A stretch of DNA of 64,000 nucleotides from Clostridia bacterium. GTDB taxonomy: Bacteria; Bacillota; Clostridia; Oscillospirales; Acutalibacteraceae. This document shows, one piece after another, positions 52,396 through 61,068 of this stretch (its first letter is position 1; the number at the start of each line of letters is the position of its first letter). The translations under genes and the position numbers were made by a program. The notes beneath the pieces were generated by a model that saw only the letters and a program-made list of their open reading frames with translations, was not told where the DNA came from and did not search any database. Where the stretch lies: assembly GCA_024404145.1 (NCBI GenBank), contig JAKSQK010000001.1, positions 369,244 through 433,243 of the forward strand. The letters run 5' to 3'.

Positions 52396-52461
52396 TAACT
52401 AAAATAACTAGAAAAATGAGATAGGGCACAAATATCACGACATACCTGGAAAATCACAACT

Positions 52462-52491
52462 AATTATACAAAATGAATATTTTGTATAATT
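52462..52491. repeat. Perfect 13-bp inverted repeat downstream of the recombinase
   Basis: Arms AATTATACAAAAT and ATTTTGTATAATT surround GAAT. No T tract follows, so it is not a typical terminator; it could be a protein-binding site or a hairpin protecting the transcript. A second small hairpin ATATGC-TTTC-GCATA follows near 52500. Confidence 0.55.
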
Positions 52492-52587
52492 GAGGGGATA
52501 TGCTTTCGCATAATTTACAGTTAATATCATAATATTTAAGTATTTATTATAAATTTTTAACTAATATTTCCCAATTGGCTAAATTAC

Positions 52588-52616
52588 TTGACTTTTGACG
52601 CATTTTGTGGTATTAT
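52588..52616 (+). promoter_or_regulatory. Sigma-A promoter of the 76-residue membrane peptide
   Basis: TTGACT (52588-52593), 17 bp and TATTAT (52611-52616), 29 bp before the ATG at 52646. Confidence 0.7.
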
Positions 52617-52645
52617 ATTACTACACTTTTTTGGAGATGTTTTAG

Positions 52646-52876
52646 ATGTTTGATTTTAATTCTTCTAACTCAACATTTAATTCTGCAGATGCATCTTTTG
52701 CACCTGCTCATTCTTCTGCGTCAAATTCTATTTTGTATATCTCTATCGCTGCATTTCCTGCAGTGATTTTTTTTATACTTAACAAGCTTGATTTTGTATA
52801 TTTATCACTATTAAACTTTTTATATAGAATGAAAAGCAAATTTCGAATAATTGGTCTTCAAAATCAAATTTTGTAA
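52646..52876 (+). CDS. Small membrane protein of unknown function (76 aa)
   Basis: I do not recognise a family. The N-terminal 26 residues are rich in Ser, Asn, Ala and Phe (MFDFNSSNSTFNSADASFA); a hydrophobic segment follows (ILYISIAAFPAVIFFILNKL, then FVYLSLLNFLY), and a basic tail MKSKFR. TTGGAGATG sits upstream of ATG. A promoter at 52588 and a terminator at 52886 frame it exactly, so it is a complete, isolated transcription unit. It may be a small membrane effector, a type I toxin-like peptide or an orphan. Confidence 0.55.
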   Translation: MFDFNSSNSTFNSADASFAPAHSSASNSILYISIAAFPAVIFFILNKLDFVYLSLLNFLYRMKSKFRIIGLQNQIL

Positions 52877-52885
52877 ACCTGTTCG

Positions 52886-52921
52886 GCTTTGCTTTATATA
52901 TTAAAAGCAAAGCTTTTTTTA
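52886..52921 (+). terminator. Terminator of the small membrane protein unit
   Basis: A perfect 10-bp stem GCTTTGCTTT/AAAGCAAAGC (52886-52895, 52904-52913) followed by eight Ts. Confidence 0.88.
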
Positions 52922-52956
52922 TTCTTCTCTATTTTATCGTAGAATTTATTTTTAAT

Positions 52957-52976
52957 AATTACGAAATTTCGTAATT
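52957..52976. promoter_or_regulatory. Perfect 20-bp palindrome upstream of livJ
   Basis: The half-site AATTACGAAA is repeated in perfect inverted symmetry with no spacer, about 75 bp before livJ. It looks like an operator for a dimeric regulator. A hairpin-terminator role is less likely because it has no loop and only a short T run. Confidence 0.4.
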
Positions 52977-53050
52977 TTTAATTCAACGAAAGATGTAATT
53001 ATTAAGAATATTTGCTAATAAATCATTCTAAAAAGAAAGAGGTTTCAAAA

Positions 53051-54211
53051 ATGAAAAAATTGGTAAAAGTTCTATGCCTTATCATGGCTATTGCCATGAT
53101 TTGCTCATGCTTTGCAGGTTGCGGTAAAAAAGGTTATACCGCAAATAATACAAAGTATGTAATCGGTATGTCTGGTCCTTTAACCGGCCCTGCTGCCATT
53201 TACGGTCTTGGTGTTCAAAACGGTGCTACCTTAGCTATCGAAGAAATCAATGCCAACGGCGGTCTTAACGGTGTTGAGTTCAAACTCGAAGCTACCGATG
53301 ATATGCACGATGCAACAAAAGTTGCAACAAACTATTCATCGTTGCTTGAAAAAGGAATGCAGGTTTCTCTCGGTTGTGTAACTTCTGCTCCTTGCGCTGA
53401 ATGGACAAACCTTTCTAATGAAGATAATGTGTTCTTTATTACACCTTCTGCTTCAAATGATGATGTTCCGAAATATGATAACGGATATCAGATGTGCTTC
53501 GCTGACGGCAACCAAGGTAAAGCTGCTGCTGAATATGTTAGCGAAAACTATGCAGGTCAGACAATAGGTGTATTCTATAAATCTGACGACAACTATTCAA
53601 ACGGAATTTTTGAGCAGTTCAAGGAAAATGTTTCAAAAGATGTTAAAATAATTGAAACAGTATTTACCGATGCCGGTGCTACAAGCTTTGACTCTCAGAT
53701 AAATGCACTTAAAGACTGCAAATTTATCTTTATGCCGATTTATTACACTCCCGCTTCTATCTTTATGACTCAGGCAAAAGATGTAATCGCTTCTGATGCT
53801 GTTTATTACGGTTGCGACGGTTTTGACGGTATCGATGCCATTGAAGGTTTTGATATCAAGAAAATTCCGCAGCAGGTATCAATGCTTTCTCATTTTAATT
53901 CTAAGGCAACCGACGGTAAAACTGCTAAATTCATCAAAGACTACACAAATAAGTACGGTACTGATACTTTAAATCAGTTTGCAGCATCTGGATATGACAG
54001 TGTTTATGCAATTTATCAGGCAATGAGCGCTGCAAAGGTTGATGATGTAACAATTTCCGCTTCTGATCTTTCTGATAAATTAAAAGAACAGTTCCAGGGC
54101 GGATTCAAATTCAAAGATGCCGTTACAGGCGGTGGAAACGATGTTTCTTGGGATGCTAACGGCTATGTAAACAAAACAGCAATTAAGTTTATTATTAAAG
54201 AAGCTGACTAA
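53051..54211 (+). CDS. livJ: Branched-chain amino-acid ABC transporter substrate-binding lipoprotein
   Basis: It captures Leu, Ile or Val (or a related amino acid) outside the cell. The 386-residue lipoprotein has signal MKKLVKVLCLIMAIAMICSC and lipobox CFAGC. The mature part has the LivJ-type features IGMSGPLTGPAAIYGLGVQN, GATLAIEEINANGGLNG, DDMHDATKVATNYSSLLEKG, then TPSASNDDVPKY and VFYKSDDNYSNGI. ATG at 53051 is chosen because the signal peptide starts there; an upstream in-frame codon would add 13 unlikely residues. It is first in livJHMGF. Confidence 0.94.
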   Translation: MKKLVKVLCLIMAIAMICSCFAGCGKKGYTANNTKYVIGMSGPLTGPAAIYGLGVQNGATLAIEEINANGGLNGVEFKLEATDDMHDATKVATNYSSLLEKGMQVSLGCVTSAPCAEWTNLSNEDNVFFITPSASNDDVPKYDNGYQMCFADGNQGKAAAEYVSENYAGQTIGVFYKSDDNYSNGIFEQFKENVSKDVKIIETVFTDAGATSFDSQINALKDCKFIFMPIYYTPASIFMTQAKDVIASDAVYYGCDGFDGIDAIEGFDIKKIPQQVSMLSHFNSKATDGKTAKFIKDYTNKYGTDTLNQFAASGYDSVYAIYQAMSAAKVDDVTISASDLSDKLKEQFQGGFKFKDAVTGGGNDVSWDANGYVNKTAIKFIIKEAD

Positions 54212-54229
54212 ATCTAATTTTTTACTTGA

Positions 54230-54261
54230 TGAATTGGCATGTCGAAAGACCTGCCAATTCA
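54230..54261 (+). terminator. Intercistronic hairpin between livJ and livH
   Basis: A 10-bp stem TGAATTGGCA/TGCCAATTCA with a 12-nt loop and a weak T run (TATTCTGCTTTT). It is likely to reduce, not stop, transcription into the membrane genes. Confidence 0.6.
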
Positions 54262-54288
54262 TATTCTGCTTTTAAGTAAGGTGTTAAA

Positions 54289-55161
54289 ATGGAAATTATC
54301 ACAACGATTATTAACGGTTTGAGTATCGGCGGTATTTATGCAATGATAGCTCTTGGATATACTATGGTTTACGGTATCGCAAAAATGCTCAATTTTGCTC
54401 ACGGCGATATAATCATGGTCGGCGGTTATACTATTTATGTAACAATGAATTTAACCGGTCATCCTCTTATTGCAATAGCCGTTGCCGTTGTATTTTGCGT
54501 TATACTCGGCGTTACAATAGAAAAGGTTGCATATAAACCGCTTCGAGGCGCCTCTCCCCTTGCGGTACTTATTACCGCAATAGGCGTAAGTTACTTATTG
54601 CAAAGTTTAGCGCAGATAGTTTTCGGTTCAGCACCTAAGATGGTTAGAATTGCTGATATGGGTTCGCTTAAAATCGGCAGTCTTAAAATTCAGGTTTATA
54701 CTCTTGTTACACTTGTTTGCACAATAATTGTAATGATATGCTTAACCTTATTTGTTAAGCTGACTAAAACCGGACGAGCAATGCTTGCAACTTCGGAAGA
54801 TAAAGCTGCAACTCAGCTTATGGGCATTAGTGTTAATAGGATTATCACAATTACTTTTGCCATCGGTTCCGCTCTTGCCGCACTTGCCGGTTTGTTCTAT
54901 TTGCTTAAAGCACCCAGCATTTCAAATACATTTGGTTCTATGCCCGGTATTAAAGCTTTTACCGCTGCAGTTATAGGAGGTATCGGCTCAATTCCCGGCG
55001 CTATGCTCGGTGGTTTTTTGCTTGGTATAGTTGAATGTATTTCTTATAAAATTCCTATTATTGCACCATATACAGATGCAATAGAATTTCTTATACTGAT
55101 TGTTATTCTTCTTGTTAAACCAACGGGAATTTTAGGTAAAAGAAGGAGAGAAAAAGTATAA
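54289..55161 (+). CDS. livH: Branched-chain amino-acid ABC transporter permease LivH
   Basis: A 290-residue permease with about eight helices. The N-terminal GLSIGGIYAMIALGYTMVYG and ILNFAHGDI-like segment (MLNFAHGDIIMVGGY), the coupling loop TSEDKAATQLMGISVNRIIT, then GGIGSIPGAMLGGFLLGIVE are typical of LivH. Its stop codon overlaps the livM start by one base. Confidence 0.95.
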   Translation: MEIITTIINGLSIGGIYAMIALGYTMVYGIAKMLNFAHGDIIMVGGYTIYVTMNLTGHPLIAIAVAVVFCVILGVTIEKVAYKPLRGASPLAVLITAIGVSYLLQSLAQIVFGSAPKMVRIADMGSLKIGSLKIQVYTLVTLVCTIIVMICLTLFVKLTKTGRAMLATSEDKAATQLMGISVNRIITITFAIGSALAALAGLFYLLKAPSISNTFGSMPGIKAFTAAVIGGIGSIPGAMLGGFLLGIVECISYKIPIIAPYTDAIEFLILIVILLVKPTGILGKRRREKV

Positions 55162-56291
55162 TGAAACTTAAAAAATTCAAACATTACTATTCAACATTTA
55201 TTATTACGGCAATTGCTGTTATCTTTACTGTTTTTTCTGCAGGTATAGGTCTTGAAAAATCAACAATATATCTTCTTGAAAAAATAATTATTGCTGTTAT
55301 TCTTGCTGTTTCCTTAAATCTCGTTGTAGGTTTCTTAGGCGAGCTTTCGTTAGGACACGCAGGATTTATGTGCGTTGGCGCATATCTCGGCGGAAAATTT
55401 TCTGCCATTATGCTTCCGAATCTCGGAAACAGCGCATTAAATCTCATTGCTTCAATTATTGTCGGCGGCTTGGTTGCCGCATTATGCGGTGCCATAATAG
55501 GTCTTCCAGCGCTTCGTCTTAAAGGCGATTATCTCGCCATTGTAACATTAGGTTTCGGCGAAATTGTTAAATCTATCTTCCAAAATACAAGCCGTGAATC
55601 CTTTGGTGGCGCATTAGGTCTTGAAACTCCGAGATTTGATAAAGAACAATTATTTATTTACGCATTTATAGCGCTTATTATTACACTTTTAGTTGTAACT
55701 AACCTTATGAATTCAAAACATGGCAGAGCTATCACTTCGATTCGTGATAACGAAATTGCTGCCCGTGCAACCGGAATAAATGTAACAAAATACAAACTTT
55801 ATGCTTTTATTATTTCGTCATTTTTCGCCGGTGTAGCAGGTGTTTTATATAGTTTTTCAAACTATAATATTCAAAGTTCAAAATTCGGATATAACTATTC
55901 TATTGAAATCTTGGTAATGGTTGTTTTAGGCGGAATCGGTTCAATAAACGGTTCAATTATTGCCGCAACTCTCATTACTTTTATAAATACAGAATTTGCA
56001 ACAATTCTTACCGGTAATCTTGCAGTTCTTCAAAATCTGCTTTATGCAATTATTCTTATTTTAATCGTTATTTTCGGCAACTCCCCTGCCCTTGAATCAT
56101 TCAGAGAAAAATATGATGTTAAAAAATTATTTGCCAAAATACGAAAAAACGATCCCTCTACAATAAATAGCGATGAAGCACATTGGGATAAAATACCTAC
56201 AAAAATCTCAATGGACGAACTGTTTTCTCTTGATGTTACAAACAATGACCAAAATTCTGTTCTCAATATCCAAGATAAGGAAGGTAAATAA
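55161..56291 (+). CDS. livM: Branched-chain amino-acid ABC transporter permease LivM
   Basis: A 376-residue permease paired with LivH. It has SLNLVVGFLGELSLGHAGFM, LKGDYLAIVTLGFGEIVKSI, the coupling loop RDNEIAARATGINVTKYKLY, and GGIGSINGSIIAATLITFIN. A hydrophilic C-terminal tail of about 65 residues (from SFREKYDV) is longer than in the Escherichia coli protein and of unknown purpose. It is separated by 2 bp from livG. Confidence 0.94.
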   Translation: MKLKKFKHYYSTFIITAIAVIFTVFSAGIGLEKSTIYLLEKIIIAVILAVSLNLVVGFLGELSLGHAGFMCVGAYLGGKFSAIMLPNLGNSALNLIASIIVGGLVAALCGAIIGLPALRLKGDYLAIVTLGFGEIVKSIFQNTSRESFGGALGLETPRFDKEQLFIYAFIALIITLLVVTNLMNSKHGRAITSIRDNEIAARATGINVTKYKLYAFIISSFFAGVAGVLYSFSNYNIQSSKFGYNYSIEILVMVVLGGIGSINGSIIAATLITFINTEFATILTGNLAVLQNLLYAIILILIVIFGNSPALESFREKYDVKKLFAKIRKNDPSTINSDEAHWDKIPTKISMDELFSLDVTNNDQNSVLNIQDKEGK

Positions 56292-56293
56292 CC

Positions 56294-57064
56294 ATGGGAA
56301 ATTATGTTTTAGAAACAAAAAATCTTGGTATTACCTTTGGCGGTCTTAAAGCAGCAGAAAATGTAAATATTAAGATAAAGAAAAATCAAATCTACGGTCT
56401 TGTAGGTCCTAACGGTGCCGGTAAAACGACTATTTTTAATTTGCTAACCGGCGTTTATATGCCAACAGAAGGAACTTTTTTGCTAAACGGCGAAGAACTT
56501 AAAGGCAAATCTCAGGAAGCTATAAATCATAAAGGAATTGCAAGAACATTCCAGAATATTCGCTTGTTCAATAATATGAGTGTTATAAGAAATGTTTTAG
56601 TTGGCCTTTCAAATCTTCCTGAGTATAAATGCAATTTATTTGAATCAATTTTCAGATTACCGAAGTTTTATAAAACCGAAAAAGCCATGCGGGATAAGGC
56701 AAAAGAACTTCTTAAAATCTTTGACCTTTATGAAGAAAGAAATAATTTGTCTTCAAACCTGCCCTACGGCAAACAGAGAATGCTCGAAATTGCCCGTGCT
56801 TTGGCAACAAATCCTTCTTTACTTTTGTTAGATGAACCTGCCGCAGGTATGAATCCTAACGAAACTGCTGAACTGATGGAAAAAATCAGACTTATTAGAG
56901 ATAAATTTGATATAACAGTTTTGCTTATTGAACACGATATGAAGTTTGTTTCCGGACTATGCGATGAGATAACCGTTCTTAATTTCGGTACAGTTTTGGT
57001 TGAGGGCGATACAAAAACCGCACTAAACGACCCCGAAGTTATAAAAGCATATATAGGAGGTTAA
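56294..57064 (+). CDS. livG: Branched-chain amino-acid ABC transporter ATP-binding protein LivG
   Basis: A 256-residue ATPase with Walker A LVGPNGAGKTTIFNLLTG, the LivG-type Q loop GIARTFQNIRLFNNMSVIRN, a signature region in which the canonical LSGGQ reads LPYGKQRMLEIARAL, Walker B LLLLDEPAAGMNPNET and H-loop LLIEHDMKFVSGLCD. The PYG(K/E)QR signature is characteristic of LivG. It pairs with livF, 3 bp downstream. Confidence 0.95.
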   Translation: MGNYVLETKNLGITFGGLKAAENVNIKIKKNQIYGLVGPNGAGKTTIFNLLTGVYMPTEGTFLLNGEELKGKSQEAINHKGIARTFQNIRLFNNMSVIRNVLVGLSNLPEYKCNLFESIFRLPKFYKTEKAMRDKAKELLKIFDLYEERNNLSSNLPYGKQRMLEIARALATNPSLLLLDEPAAGMNPNETAELMEKIRLIRDKFDITVLLIEHDMKFVSGLCDEITVLNFGTVLVEGDTKTALNDPEVIKAYIGG

Positions 57065-57067
57065 ATC

Positions 57068-57778
57068 ATGGCTTTACTTGAAGTTGAAAATTTAGAAGTA
57101 TATTATGGTGTAATAAACGCCTTAAAAGGTATTAGCTTTAAAGTTAACGAGGGTGAAATCGTAACTCTTATCGGCGCTAACGGTGCCGGAAAGACAACAA
57201 CAATGCAAAGTGTTGTCGGTTTACTCTCTTCAAAGAGCGGTAACATTACCTTTGACGGTCATGATATATCGAAATTGCCATGTGATAAAATAGTAAAACT
57301 CGGTATGACCCAGGTTCCCGAAGGAAGACATATTTTTCAAGAGCTTACTGTTTATGAAAACCTTTTGCTTGGCGGTTTTTTATTAAAAGACCAAAAAATA
57401 ATCAAAGAAGATATAAATATGATTTACGAAAGATTTCCGAGATTATATGAAAGAAAAAATCAAATCGGCGGTACTCTTTCGGGCGGTGAACAACAGATGC
57501 TTGCCATTGGCCGTGCGCTGATGAGCAAACCTAAACTTCTTATGCTTGACGAACCTTCGATGGGACTTTCTCCCCTACTTGTTGACGAAGTTTTTGATAT
57601 AATTAAAACAATAAATAATGAAGGCACAACTATTCTTTTAGTTGAACAAAATGCCGGAAAATCTCTAGCTATTTCCGATAGGGCTTATGTTTTGGAAAAC
57701 GGCAGGATTACCCTTTCGGGAACAGGAAAAGAACTTATGTCAAGCGAAGAGGTTAAAAAAGCATATCTCGGTGGATAA
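57068..57778 (+). CDS. livF: Branched-chain amino-acid ABC transporter ATP-binding protein LivF
   Basis: The second, 236-residue ATPase of the importer. It has LEVENLEVYYGVINALKGIS, Walker A LIGANGAGKTTTMQSVVGL, QVPEGRHIFQELTVYENLLL, signature LSGGEQQMLAIGRALM, Walker B LLMLDEPSMGLSPLL and LLVEQNAGKSLAISDRAYVL, all LivF hallmarks. It is the last gene before a terminator. Confidence 0.95.
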   Translation: MALLEVENLEVYYGVINALKGISFKVNEGEIVTLIGANGAGKTTTMQSVVGLLSSKSGNITFDGHDISKLPCDKIVKLGMTQVPEGRHIFQELTVYENLLLGGFLLKDQKIIKEDINMIYERFPRLYERKNQIGGTLSGGEQQMLAIGRALMSKPKLLMLDEPSMGLSPLLVDEVFDIIKTINNEGTTILLVEQNAGKSLAISDRAYVLENGRITLSGTGKELMSSEEVKKAYLGG

Positions 57779-57783
57779 AATAA

Positions 57784-57818
57784 AAGCAAGTCTTATTTAT
57801 AAGACTTGCTTATTTTTA
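57784..57818. terminator. Bidirectional terminator between livF and the ZIP transporter
   Basis: A perfect 12-bp stem AAGCAAGTCTTA/TAAGACTTGCTT with a TTTA loop, T-rich after it. On the minus strand it follows the ZIP gene stop. Confidence 0.88.
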
Positions 57819-58583
57819 TAAAACTACATCTAAAATCATCATAATCATAAATCCCAAAATAAAGAATAACGCTGCGCTGCGCTTATTGTTTTCGATTATA
57901 GAAGGCAATAACTCATCAACAACAACAAAAATCATACATCCGGCAGCGAATGACAAACAAATCGGCAAAATTTTTGTAATATAAACAACTAAATATGCGC
58001 CGATAACTGCAAAAATCGGCTCAACTATTGCCGAAAATTGCCCTACTAAAAAACTTTTTCTTTTTGATAAACCGTAATTAAATAACGGTAAAGAAATTGC
58101 CGCACCTTCCGGAAAATTTTGAATTGCAATGCCCATTGCAACAATAATTGCCGACATCATTTGAGGAATTGTTGCATATTTTGAACAGGCGCCGAAAGCA
58201 ACACCTATCGCCAAACCCTCGGGAATATTATGAATTGTTATTGAAGTTACAAGCATATAAAGATTTTTATTATTGCTGTTTACAATGTTTTTTCGGTCAA
58301 GAAGGTTTATAATTTTATCTGAAAAAAGCATAAGGATAACGCCTAAAATAATTCCAAGACAAACATTAAAAGTTTTTTGGAAATTTGTTTTTGATATGTT
58401 AAGAGCAGGTATTATGAGCGACCAAATCGAAGCCGCAACCATAACCCCCGAAGAAAGTCCTAACATTCTATCAAGTGTCTTTTTGCCGGTATTATTAAAA
58501 AACAGAACCGTAGCGGCTCCCAGTGCCGTTACAAGCCATGTTATTACAGATGATAATAATGCAAATAGTATATTTTTATACAT
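57816..58583 (-). CDS. ZIP family divalent-metal transporter
   Basis: A 255-residue membrane protein with eight predicted helices, importing zinc or related metals in characterised members. The two metal-binding helices are clear: SITIHNIPEGLAIGVAFGA in helix 4 and AIQNFPEGAAISLPLF in helix 5, together with LGLSSGVMVAASIWSLIIPA in helix 2. This pattern is nearest to ZupT/GufA-type ZIPs. It is a single gene, convergent with livF; no metal-regulator site was recognised upstream. Confidence 0.92.
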   Translation of the reverse strand: MYKNILFALLSSVITWLVTALGAATVLFFNNTGKKTLDRMLGLSSGVMVAASIWSLIIPALNISKTNFQKTFNVCLGIILGVILMLFSDKIINLLDRKNIVNSNNKNLYMLVTSITIHNIPEGLAIGVAFGACSKYATIPQMMSAIIVAMGIAIQNFPEGAAISLPLFNYGLSKRKSFLVGQFSAIVEPIFAVIGAYLVVYITKILPICLSFAAGCMIFVVVDELLPSIIENNKRSAALFFILGFMIMMILDVVL

Positions 58584-58631
58584 TTAATCCCCCTTTATAA
58601 TAATATTAAGGGGGATTTTTTATGTTAACAA

Positions 58632-60941
58632 TTATTGAGTTTGAGCAGTACTTTGCGTTTGAGGATTAGATGTTGGAGCTTGAGGAATAATTGGCGGAGT
58701 TTCATAAGTTGAATCTGATGTTTGTCCTACAGAAGTATTTGGTTTACTTGTCTCAGAAACTACACCACTCTCAACCGCAGATTCGGTCGGTTTGCTCGTT
58801 ACTGCGGAAGAATTTGAAGTATTTGATGATGTAGCAGAAGAAGTTTTTGAAGTGGTTTTACTGCTTTCAGAATTAAACCAAACATGCTTTCCGTCGCATA
58901 CTTCCGGCTGATGGTCCGAAACAAAATATCCTTTTGCAGAACGGTAGCATTTAGGCCCCAAAAGTTTACCCGAATAATAACAATAATCTACCTCGGTCAA
59001 TTCGTCAACGCCTTCAAATTCCTTATATTCTAAACCTTTATGAACATCGGTCATTACGGTATTCCAAATTCTTGCCGCAGCACCTTGATTATATATAGTT
59101 CCGTTGCTGTCAAAACCGTACCATACGGAACCGACATAATAAGGTGTTCCCGCAACCATCCATAAATCGTTTGATTCACTCGATGTACCGGTTTTTGCGT
59201 ATGCCTTCATAGAACTGTAATGTCTGATACCGCTACCTGTTCCCTGACTGCCGTAAACAACTCCTTGCAGAAGTTTATTCATAATATAAGCAGTGTCTTG
59301 TTTTATGGCTCGTTGACCATTTGAATCGGCAGATAAGACTATCTCACCGTTAGGTCGCTCAACCTTATAATAGGTAGTCGGCTCATAATAAATACCGCCG
59401 TTACCGAAAACGGCATAAGCCGCCGCAGATTCCATAGTTGTAACACCGTAACTGCAACCGCCAAGAGCGAGAGATGATATATTTTTATCATTTTCAACTA
59501 AATGTTTAAGACCTAATTTTTTTGTTAAGAAATCGAAAGAATATTCAACGCCTAAATCTTTTAGAATATGGCAAGGAATTGTATTTGCCGACCTTTCTAT
59601 TGCTTTTGGTACTGTCATATTTCCGGCATAGTAGCCATACCATTCCTTTGGTCCGGGTTTTCCGTCTTTATAATACTTTTCGAGTGGTTTATCCTCAATA
59701 ATCGAAGAATAATAAATCGTTCCGTTGTCAATAGCAGGAGCATAAACTCCCATCGGTTTCATTGTTGAACCGGGTTGTCTCGGCGCAGAAGTCGCTCTGT
59801 TTAATCCACGATTTACCTTTTTTTCACCTGCTCCGCCGACAATTCCGACAATATGACCTTGATAATCGGTAATTGTCATTGAAGACTGAACATTAGCGCC
59901 ATTTAATCTTTGCGAAAAATATCTCGGAACATTGGAATATACATTTTCCATAGTTGACTGTATTTCCCTATCCATTGTTGCATATATCTTGTAACCGCCG
60001 TTATAAAGCATAGATGAGGCAGTATCTGTGCTACAATCATATTTTACAGTTAAATCGGCAATAATATCATCAATTAAAGCATCAACGAAATAATTATTTA
60101 TGTCAATTTCAAAATGTTTCTTTTGTGTATTATCAATCGTGATTTCGGCATTGTACGCATCAATATATTCGCTGTCGTTTATATATCCTTGCTTATTCAT
60201 TTCGTCAAGAACCAAACGACGGCGCTCATCATTATTGCTTTTGAATGAAATGGGATTATATGCCGACGGGTTTTTAGTAATACCGGCAAGACAAGCACAT
60301 TCAACAAGGGATAGTTCGCTGACATCTTTGTTAAAATAATAATTAGAGGCAACCTGAACACCGCATATGCCGTTTCCGAGCGAAATGGTATTAAGATATG
60401 CTTCAAGAATAGACTTTTTATCCATGATTTTTTCAATGGTCAGCGCTCTTATTATTTCTCTGAATTTGCGCTTTGCATCTTGCTCGTTATCTGAGGTTAT
60501 ATTTTTAATCAACTGTTGCGTAAGGGTCGAACCGCCTTGATTTCCCGCTAAAATATTAACATTCGGGAGCCAGTTAATGAATGCGGCACCTGTTCGCTTC
60601 CAGTCAACACCCGTGTGCGAATAAAATCTTTGGTCTTCTATTGCAATAAAGGCATTTATAAGTTGTTTAGGCATTTTATCAATACTTACCCAAATTCTGT
60701 TCTCGTTACCGTGTAGACGCTGATATTCTACCCATGCGCCCTGAGAATCCTGAACATATATAACCGAAGTCATATTCATCTCAAGATTTTTAATATTATT
60801 AACTATGTCATTTGCCTCAAAAAAGTCAAATCTGCTTTCGGAGTTCGGAGATAAAACAGAAAAAACTGTAAAAAGCGAAGAAAATGTTATGATAATTGTT
60901 AAAAATAAAGATAATTTCTTAAATAACTTATCCAAACTCAC
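58632..60941 (-). CDS. Class A penicillin-binding protein (PBP1A-type)
   Basis: A bifunctional cell-wall synthase with 769 residues. An N-terminal membrane anchor (about 10-30) precedes the glycosyltransferase domain (AFIAIEDQRFYSHTGVDWKR with catalytic Glu, NQGGSTLTQQLIKN, KRKFREIIRALTIEK, LGNGICGVQVASNYYF). The transpeptidase domain has Ser392 in GSTMKPMG, SANTIPCHILKDLG for the SxN motif and YAKTGTSSESND for KTG. A Ser/Thr/Pro/Gln-rich tail of about 80 residues ends the protein and probably lies in the wall. The gene has its own ribosome-binding site and is divergent from the ABC gene. Confidence 0.94.
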   Translation of the reverse strand: MSLDKLFKKLSLFLTIIITFSSLFTVFSVLSPNSESRFDFFEANDIVNNIKNLEMNMTSVIYVQDSQGAWVEYQRLHGNENRIWVSIDKMPKQLINAFIAIEDQRFYSHTGVDWKRTGAAFINWLPNVNILAGNQGGSTLTQQLIKNITSDNEQDAKRKFREIIRALTIEKIMDKKSILEAYLNTISLGNGICGVQVASNYYFNKDVSELSLVECACLAGITKNPSAYNPISFKSNNDERRRLVLDEMNKQGYINDSEYIDAYNAEITIDNTQKKHFEIDINNYFVDALIDDIIADLTVKYDCSTDTASSMLYNGGYKIYATMDREIQSTMENVYSNVPRYFSQRLNGANVQSSMTITDYQGHIVGIVGGAGEKKVNRGLNRATSAPRQPGSTMKPMGVYAPAIDNGTIYYSSIIEDKPLEKYYKDGKPGPKEWYGYYAGNMTVPKAIERSANTIPCHILKDLGVEYSFDFLTKKLGLKHLVENDKNISSLALGGCSYGVTTMESAAAYAVFGNGGIYYEPTTYYKVERPNGEIVLSADSNGQRAIKQDTAYIMNKLLQGVVYGSQGTGSGIRHYSSMKAYAKTGTSSESNDLWMVAGTPYYVGSVWYGFDSNGTIYNQGAAARIWNTVMTDVHKGLEYKEFEGVDELTEVDYCYYSGKLLGPKCYRSAKGYFVSDHQPEVCDGKHVWFNSESSKTTSKTSSATSSNTSNSSAVTSKPTESAVESGVVSETSKPNTSVGQTSDSTYETPPIIPQAPTSNPQTQSTAQTQ

Positions 60942-61068
60942 ACCACCTTATATCATAAGATTAATTATAACACTAATCGTAAATTTTTTCAAACAAATTT
61001 GTAAATGTTCATAATTTTGTTATATTTAGGCATTATTATATTATAAAATCATTTAAAGAGGTAATTTA

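Noticed and set aside
52380..52440. Possible frameshift at the end of the recombinase gene
   Set aside because: All three frames meet stop codons at once and none restores a typical XerD tail, so a simple frameshift does not explain the short end.
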